DNA of 64,000 nucleotides from Mesorhizobium sp. B2-1-1 (lineage in GTDB: Bacteria; Pseudomonadota; Alphaproteobacteria; Rhizobiales; Rhizobiaceae): positions 1,619,501-1,683,500 of the forward strand of contig NZ_CP083954.1 of assembly GCF_006442975.2 (NCBI RefSeq), read 5' to 3'. Shown here one piece after another: positions 59,759 to 64,000 of this stretch; the first letter of the stretch is position 1; each line of letters opens with the position of its first letter. The notes beneath the pieces are model-generated. The model was not told where the DNA came from. It saw nothing but the letters and a program-made list of their open reading frames with translations, and did not search any database. Position numbers and translations under genes: made by a program.

Positions 59759-60858
59759 TGTCGATGGCGGCAAACGGCACCAGCGTTTCGATCCAGGACC
59801 TGTCGCTGAACTTCGGCTTGGTCTCGGTGCTGCAGACGCTCAACCTCGACGTCGCCGAGGGCGAGTTCATAGTGCTGCTCGGACCCTCGGGTTGCGGCAA
59901 GTCGACCTTGCTCAACTGCATCGCCGGACTGCTCGACATTTCGGACGGCCGCATCTTCATCAAGGGCAAGAACGTCACCTGGGAAGAGCCCAAGGACCGC
60001 GGCATCGGCATGGTGTTCCAGTCCTACGCACTCTATCCGCAGATGACGGTGGAGAAGAACTTATCCTTCGGGCTGCGCGTCGCTGGCGTGCCCAAGGACG
60101 AGATCGCGAAGCGCATAGCGCGCGCCGCCGAGATCCTGCAGATCGAGCCGCTGTTGCAGCGCAAGCCCGCAGCGCTCTCCGGCGGCCAGCGCCAACGCGT
60201 GGCGATCGGGCGCGCGCTGGTGCGCGACGTCGACGTGTTCCTGTTCGACGAGCCGCTGTCGAACCTGGACGCCAAGCTGCGCTCCGAACTGCGCGTCGAG
60301 ATCAAGCTTTTGCACCGCAAATTGCAGAACACCATGATCTACGTCACGCATGACCAGATCGAGGCGATGACGCTGGCCGACCGTATCGCGGTCATGCGCG
60401 GCGGCGTCATCCAACAACTCGACGCGCCGCAGACCATCTATAACAAACCGGTCAACCGCTTCGTCGCCGGCTTCCTCGGTTCGCCGGCGATGAACTTCAT
60501 TGACGGCAGGCTCGAGAAAGACGCTGGCAACTGGTTTTTCGTGGCCGACAATCTCAAGGTTCCACTCGGCACCTATCATTTCGACAAGCAACCGGAAGCC
60601 GGCCCTGCCGTGTTCGGCATCAGGCCCGAGCATGTCAGCCTGAACAGCGGCACGGGCTGGCCATTCTCGACGGCGGCCAATGTCGAGGTGGTCGAACCGA
60701 TGGGGTCCGACACGCTGGTGTGGCTGAAGCTTGCAAAGCAGAATTTCAGCGTCCGGGTCACCTCGGAACGGACGCCCAAGAACGATGAGGCGGTGACGGT
60801 GGGCTTCGACCCGATGCGCGCCTCGCTCTTCGATGCCCAAACCGGCAGCCGCATCTAA
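59758..60858 (+). CDS. Sugar ABC transporter ATP-binding protein (UgpC/MalK type)
   Basis: A 366-residue ATPase from the ATG at 59758, overlapping the previous stop (TGATG); the longer open frame from 59071 is a shadow. Walker A is GPSGCGKST, the Q-loop is MVFQSYALYPQMTV, the signature is LSGGQRQRVAIGRA, Walker B is VFLFDEPLSNLD and the switch histidine is in YVTHDQIEAM. A TOBE-type domain ends the protein. It energises the importer encoded by the two genes before it. Confidence 0.93.
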   Translation: MSMAANGTSVSIQDLSLNFGLVSVLQTLNLDVAEGEFIVLLGPSGCGKSTLLNCIAGLLDISDGRIFIKGKNVTWEEPKDRGIGMVFQSYALYPQMTVEKNLSFGLRVAGVPKDEIAKRIARAAEILQIEPLLQRKPAALSGGQRQRVAIGRALVRDVDVFLFDEPLSNLDAKLRSELRVEIKLLHRKLQNTMIYVTHDQIEAMTLADRIAVMRGGVIQQLDAPQTIYNKPVNRFVAGFLGSPAMNFIDGRLEKDAGNWFFVADNLKVPLGTYHFDKQPEAGPAVFGIRPEHVSLNSGTGWPFSTAANVEVVEPMGSDTLVWLKLAKQNFSVRVTSERTPKNDEAVTVGFDPMRASLFDAQTGSRI

Positions 60859-60897
60859 AGCCCGATAACCATCCCCCAAGCAGAACGGACAAAGACG

Positions 60898-61644
60898 ATG
60901 AACTGGTCATTCCAACTTTACAGCGCGCGCAATTTCCAGCCCTGGGAAGGCGTGCTCGAGATGCTCGGCAAGCTCGGCTACACAGAGGTCGAAGGCTTCG
61001 GCGGCGTCTATGACGATCCCAAGGCCTTCCGGGCCGAACTCGATAAAAACGGCCTTGCCATGCCGACCGGGCATTTTTCGATCGACGCACTGGAGAAGGA
61101 TTTCGACGGCGTGCGCAGGATAGCTGAAGCGCTCGGCATCAAGCTTTTGATCTGCCCCTACCTCATGCCTGAGTCCAGGCCTTCGGACGCTGCCGGCTGG
61201 CGCGGCTTCGGCGAGCGCCTGGCCAAGGTCGGCGAGACGGCGAAGAAGGCCGGCTACGGCTTTGCCTGGCACAATCATGATTTCGAGTTCAAGAAGCTCG
61301 CCGACGGCTCGCTGCCACAGGCTCACATCCTGGCTTCCGCGCCCGACATCGGCTGGGAGATGGATGTCGCCTGGGTGGTGCGCGGCGGCGCCGATCCGCT
61401 GCCCTGGATCGAACAGCACGGCAAGCGCATCGTTGCCGTCCACGTCAAGGACATGGCAAGGCCGGGCGAGGGGCTGGACGAGGACGGCTGGTCGGATGTC
61501 GGCCACGGCACGATCGACTGGGCCGGCCTGATCGAGGCGCTGCGGGCCAAGAGCGCGGCCAAATACTTCGTCATGGAACAGGACAATCCCAATGACATCG
61601 AGCGCTTCGCCCGCCGTTCGATCGCAACCGTAAAGGCCTATTAG
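60898..61644 (+). CDS. Sugar phosphate isomerase/epimerase family protein, 248 aa
   Basis: A short TIM-barrel enzyme of the xylose-isomerase-like family. Words with ligands are GFAWHNHDFEFKKL, GWEMDVAWVVRGG, VAVHVKDMARPGEG and FVMEQDNPND. It follows the ATPase gene by 39 bases and precedes an oxidoreductase gene by 11, so it belongs to the same operon. It probably acts on the imported sugar or its 3-keto form. Confidence 0.9.
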   Translation: MNWSFQLYSARNFQPWEGVLEMLGKLGYTEVEGFGGVYDDPKAFRAELDKNGLAMPTGHFSIDALEKDFDGVRRIAEALGIKLLICPYLMPESRPSDAAGWRGFGERLAKVGETAKKAGYGFAWHNHDFEFKKLADGSLPQAHILASAPDIGWEMDVAWVVRGGADPLPWIEQHGKRIVAVHVKDMARPGEGLDEDGWSDVGHGTIDWAGLIEALRAKSAAKYFVMEQDNPNDIERFARRSIATVKAY

Positions 61645-61655
61645 GAACAAGCATC

Positions 61656-62798
61656 ATGGCAAACAAACTTGGCGTCGGCGTCATCGGCTGCGGCAACATC
61701 TCGAAGGCATATTTCTCGCTGGCGCCGCTGTTTCGCGGCATCAAGATGCGGGCTTGCGCCGATATCAACATGGACGCCGCGAAAGCGCGGGCGAAGGAGT
61801 TCAAGCTGCGCGCCGAGACGGTCGAGGACCTGCTCAAGGCCGACGACATCGACATCATCGTCAACCTGACCATTCCGGCCGTGCACTACGAAGTGTCGAA
61901 ACAGGTGCTCGACGCGGGCAAGCATGTCTATTCGGAAAAGCCCTTCGTGCTTTCGGTCAAGGAGGGGCTCGACTTGAAGAAGCGGGCGGAGAAGAAGGGA
62001 CTTCGCATCGGCTCGGCACCCGACACCTTCTTCGGCGGCGCGCATCAGTTGGTGCGCAACCTGATCGATACCGGCAAGCTCGGCAGGATCACCAGCGGCA
62101 CTTGCCATGTCATGGGGCACGGCATGGAGCACTGGCACCCCAATCCGGACTTCTTCTTCCAGCCGGGCGCCGGCCCCGTGCTCGACATCGGGCCGTATTA
62201 CATCACCAATCTGATCCAGCTGATCGGACCGGTGAAGCAGGTGGCGGCCTTCGCCACAACCCCGGCCAAGGAACGCACGATCAGTTCGAAGCCGCGCGCG
62301 GGCGAAAGGATCCCGGTCAACACGCCGACCACCATCCACGGCCTGCTGGAGTTCGAGAACGGAGCCGTGATCACGCTCAACACCAGCTGGGACGTCTGGA
62401 GCCACGGCCATGCGCCGATGGAGCTCTATGGCGAGATGGGGAGCGTGTTCGTGCCGGATCCGAACTTCTTCGGCGGCGACGTGCGCTTCACCGAAGCGGC
62501 CAAGCCGGTCAAGAAGCTGCCGAAATGGCAGCATCCGTTCGGCGTACCCAACGAGATGCATTCGCAGGGCATGATGGCCAATTATCGCACCGCCGGCCTC
62601 GCCGACATGGCGATTGCGATCTCCGAGGGCAGGCCGCACCGCTGCTCGATGGAGCTGGCGCTGCACGCCGTCGACGTCATGACGGGAATCCTGCGCTCGG
62701 GCGAAACCGGCAAGTTCGTCGCCATGCAGACCACCTGCGAACGTCCAGCCGCGCTCGGCATCAAGGAAGCCAAGGCGCTGATGGCGAAGAAGAGCTAG
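61656..62798 (+). CDS. Gfo/Idh/MocA family oxidoreductase
   Basis: A 380-residue NAD(P)-dependent enzyme. The Rossmann loop is GVGVIGCGNISKAYF near the N-terminus, and the catalytic-lysine word is YSEKPFVLS. The substrate domain has GPVLDIGPYYITNL. With the adjacent isomerase it resembles gene pairs that oxidise sugars at C3 and then process the keto-sugar, but this is inferred from the neighbourhood only. Confidence 0.92.
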   Translation: MANKLGVGVIGCGNISKAYFSLAPLFRGIKMRACADINMDAAKARAKEFKLRAETVEDLLKADDIDIIVNLTIPAVHYEVSKQVLDAGKHVYSEKPFVLSVKEGLDLKKRAEKKGLRIGSAPDTFFGGAHQLVRNLIDTGKLGRITSGTCHVMGHGMEHWHPNPDFFFQPGAGPVLDIGPYYITNLIQLIGPVKQVAAFATTPAKERTISSKPRAGERIPVNTPTTIHGLLEFENGAVITLNTSWDVWSHGHAPMELYGEMGSVFVPDPNFFGGDVRFTEAAKPVKKLPKWQHPFGVPNEMHSQGMMANYRTAGLADMAIAISEGRPHRCSMELALHAVDVMTGILRSGETGKFVAMQTTCERPAALGIKEAKALMAKKS

Positions 62799-62826
62799 AT
62801 CGCGGATTATCGATAATTTTGATGAA

Positions 62827-62854
62827 CCCTCTCCCCGTTTTCGCGGGGAGAGGG
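62827..62854. repeat. Short hairpin of the C-run/G-run type
   Basis: CCCTCTCCCCG (62827-62837) and CGGGGAGAGGG (62844-62854) form a perfect 11-bp stem with loop TTTTCG. It lies in the gap between the oxidoreductase and aldo/keto reductase genes and resembles the inner hairpins of the larger repeat family. It may act as a weak terminator. Confidence 0.65.
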
Positions 62855-62931
62855 TAAGGGTTGGGGCGCAGGGCCTGCGCGTCGCGTTCGCGATGACAGT
62901 GCCCAGTCCATCCAGCTTCGAGGATTTCCCC

Positions 62932-63978
62932 ATGCCCTATGTCGCCGCCGAAAACCGCTACGAAAAAATGGTCTATAACCGCTGCGGGCGGTCCGGCCTG
63001 AAGCTGCCGGCGATCTCGCTGGGGCTGTGGCACAATTTCGGCAACGACACGCCGCACACGACCAAGCAGGCGATCGTGCGCAAGGCCTTCGACCTCGGCA
63101 TCACGCATTTCGACCTCGCCAACAATTACGGGCCGCCGCCCGGCTCGGCCGAGATTGCTTTCGGCGAGATATTGCGCACCGACTTTGCCGCCTACCGCGA
63201 CGAACTCATCATCTCGACCAAGGCCGGCTACGAGATGTGGGCGGGCCCCTACGGCCAATGGGGCGGACGCAAATATTTGCTGGCCAGCCTCGACCAGAGC
63301 CTGAAGCGGATGGGGCTCGACTATGTCGACATCTTCTATTCGCACCGCTTCGATCCGGATACGCCGCTGGAGGAAACGATGGGCGCGCTCGACCATGCGG
63401 TGCGCGCGGGCAAGGCGCTCTATGTCGGCATCTCGTCCTACAATTCGCAGCGCACGCGCGAGGCGGCCGATATACTGAAGCGGCTCGGCACGCCTTGCGT
63501 AATCCATCAGCCGAGTTATTCGATGCTGAACCGCTGGGTCGAGGACGATGGCCTGCTCGATACGCTTGATGGGCTGGGCGTCGGCTCCATCGTGTTCTCG
63601 CCGCTGGCACAGGGCATGCTGACCGACAAATATCTCGGCGGCATCCCCGAGGGCAGCCGTGCCTCCCAGGGCAAGTCGCTGCGGCCGGCCTTCATCAACG
63701 ACAAGACCATCGCCAATATACAGGCATTGAACGCGATCGCGGGCCGCCGTGGCCAGACGTTGGCGCAGATGGCGCTGGCGTGGGTTCTGCGCAAACGCAA
63801 GGTGACATCGGCGCTGATCGGCGCCAGCCGGCCGGAGCAGGTGGAGGACTGCGTCGGCGCGCTGAAGGCGCCCGACTTCAGCGACGCCGAGCTTGCCGAG
63901 ATCGACAATTACGCGCGCGAGTCCGACATCAATCTGTGGGCAGCCTCGGCCGAGCGCAACGGCCCGCCGAGGAAGTAG
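62932..63978 (+). CDS. yghZ: YghZ-type aldo/keto reductase (L-glyceraldehyde 3-phosphate reductase)
   Basis: A 348-residue enzyme from the ATG at 62932, with AGGA upstream; the frame also has an ATG at 62893. It matches E. coli YghZ over long words: RCGRSGLKLPAISLGLWHNF, ITHFDLANNYGPPPGSAE, ELIISTKAGYEMW and LDYVDIFYSHRFD. The tetrad aspartate, tyrosine, lysine and histidine are in these words. YghZ reduces L-glyceraldehyde 3-phosphate and methylglyoxal. Here it ends the sugar operon and may reduce an aldehyde from the pathway. Confidence 0.92.
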   Translation: MPYVAAENRYEKMVYNRCGRSGLKLPAISLGLWHNFGNDTPHTTKQAIVRKAFDLGITHFDLANNYGPPPGSAEIAFGEILRTDFAAYRDELIISTKAGYEMWAGPYGQWGGRKYLLASLDQSLKRMGLDYVDIFYSHRFDPDTPLEETMGALDHAVRAGKALYVGISSYNSQRTREAADILKRLGTPCVIHQPSYSMLNRWVEDDGLLDTLDGLGVGSIVFSPLAQGMLTDKYLGGIPEGSRASQGKSLRPAFINDKTIANIQALNAIAGRRGQTLAQMALAWVLRKRKVTSALIGASRPEQVEDCVGALKAPDFSDAELAEIDNYARESDINLWAASAERNGPPRK

Positions 63979-63980
63979 GC

Positions 63981-64000
63981 ATGGAAGCCGGTAGACAACG
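63981..64000 (+). other. Possible start of the next gene (cut by window edge)
   Basis: An ATG at 63981, 2 bases after the yghZ-type stop and preceded by AGGAAG, opens a frame MEAGRQ to the edge. Only six codons are visible, so no product can be named. Confidence 0.3.

Noticed and set aside
1..64000. CRISPR array, prophage, insertion sequence or integron
   Set aside because: No regularly spaced direct repeats, transposase, integrase or phage genes were seen; the repeats present are palindromic elements.

Overview
The window is dense, GC-rich bacterial chromosome with short intergenic gaps, many ATGA/TTGA stop-start overlaps and a very high share of ABC uptake systems. Gene content and order (a phnF / phnGHIJKL-acetyltransferase / phnCDEE C-P lyase block, rhizobial-style carbohydrate ABC operons, palindromic intergenic repeats) suggest an alphaproteobacterium of the Rhizobiales, most like Mesorhizobium. 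That placement is an inference from gene style, not from a marker gene. I saw no rRNA, tRNA, CRISPR array, insertion sequence, phage gene or replication origin.

Layout. 1-4644 (minus): a peptide-type ABC transporter (binding protein, two permeases, two ATPases, the last cut by the window edge), divergent from an M24 metallopeptidase (5009-6196). 6842-9355 (minus): an operon of a cupin and two proteins that match the two halves of the plant Tm-1 protein, divergent from a TetR regulator with a 35-bp dyad at its start. 10517-16184 (plus): a carbohydrate ABC operon with two different ATPases and a 77-aa membrane protein. 16185-20929: a candidate small RNA, a frameshifted DUF4437 gene, two tandem AraC paralogues divergent from an MFS exporter, and a GFA-fold protein. 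21050-22753: an amidase and a small secreted protein. 22795-30203: two divergent operons for sugar or sugar-acid catabolism (hydroxyacid dehydrogenase, FCD regulator, enolase-superfamily dehydratase, three isomerase/epimerases, Gfo/Idh/MocA oxidoreductase). 30554-41220: phosphonate uptake and C-P lyase. 41341-50107: a ribose-type ABC operon with a zinc alcohol dehydrogenase, an aldo/keto reductase, a UxaA-family dehydratase and a GntR regulator with two winged-helix segments. 50219-53491: a copper-handling cassette. 53628-55055: 6-phosphogluconate dehydrogenase. 55158-63978: a LacI-controlled sugar ABC operon with an isomerase, an oxidoreductase and a YghZ-type aldo/keto reductase.

How the parts work together. 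Most operons pair a periplasmic binding-protein transporter with enzymes for the imported compound and a local regulator. Several regulatory sites can be read directly. The phnG promoter has a Pho box, a TATAAT box and a PhnF-type operator in series, and a second Pho-box-like repeat precedes phnC. An identical 14-bp FadR-type operator overlaps a promoter-like sequence both before the 10517 transporter operon and between the divergent catabolic operons at 26.9 kb, suggesting one regulon. Two mirror-image LacI operators flank the 56.2-56.6 kb control region. All five binding-protein genes are followed by a strong hairpin before the next transporter gene, a likely device for making more binding protein than membrane components. 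One member of the palindromic repeat family lies inside the 3' end of phnJ and encodes its C-terminal tail.
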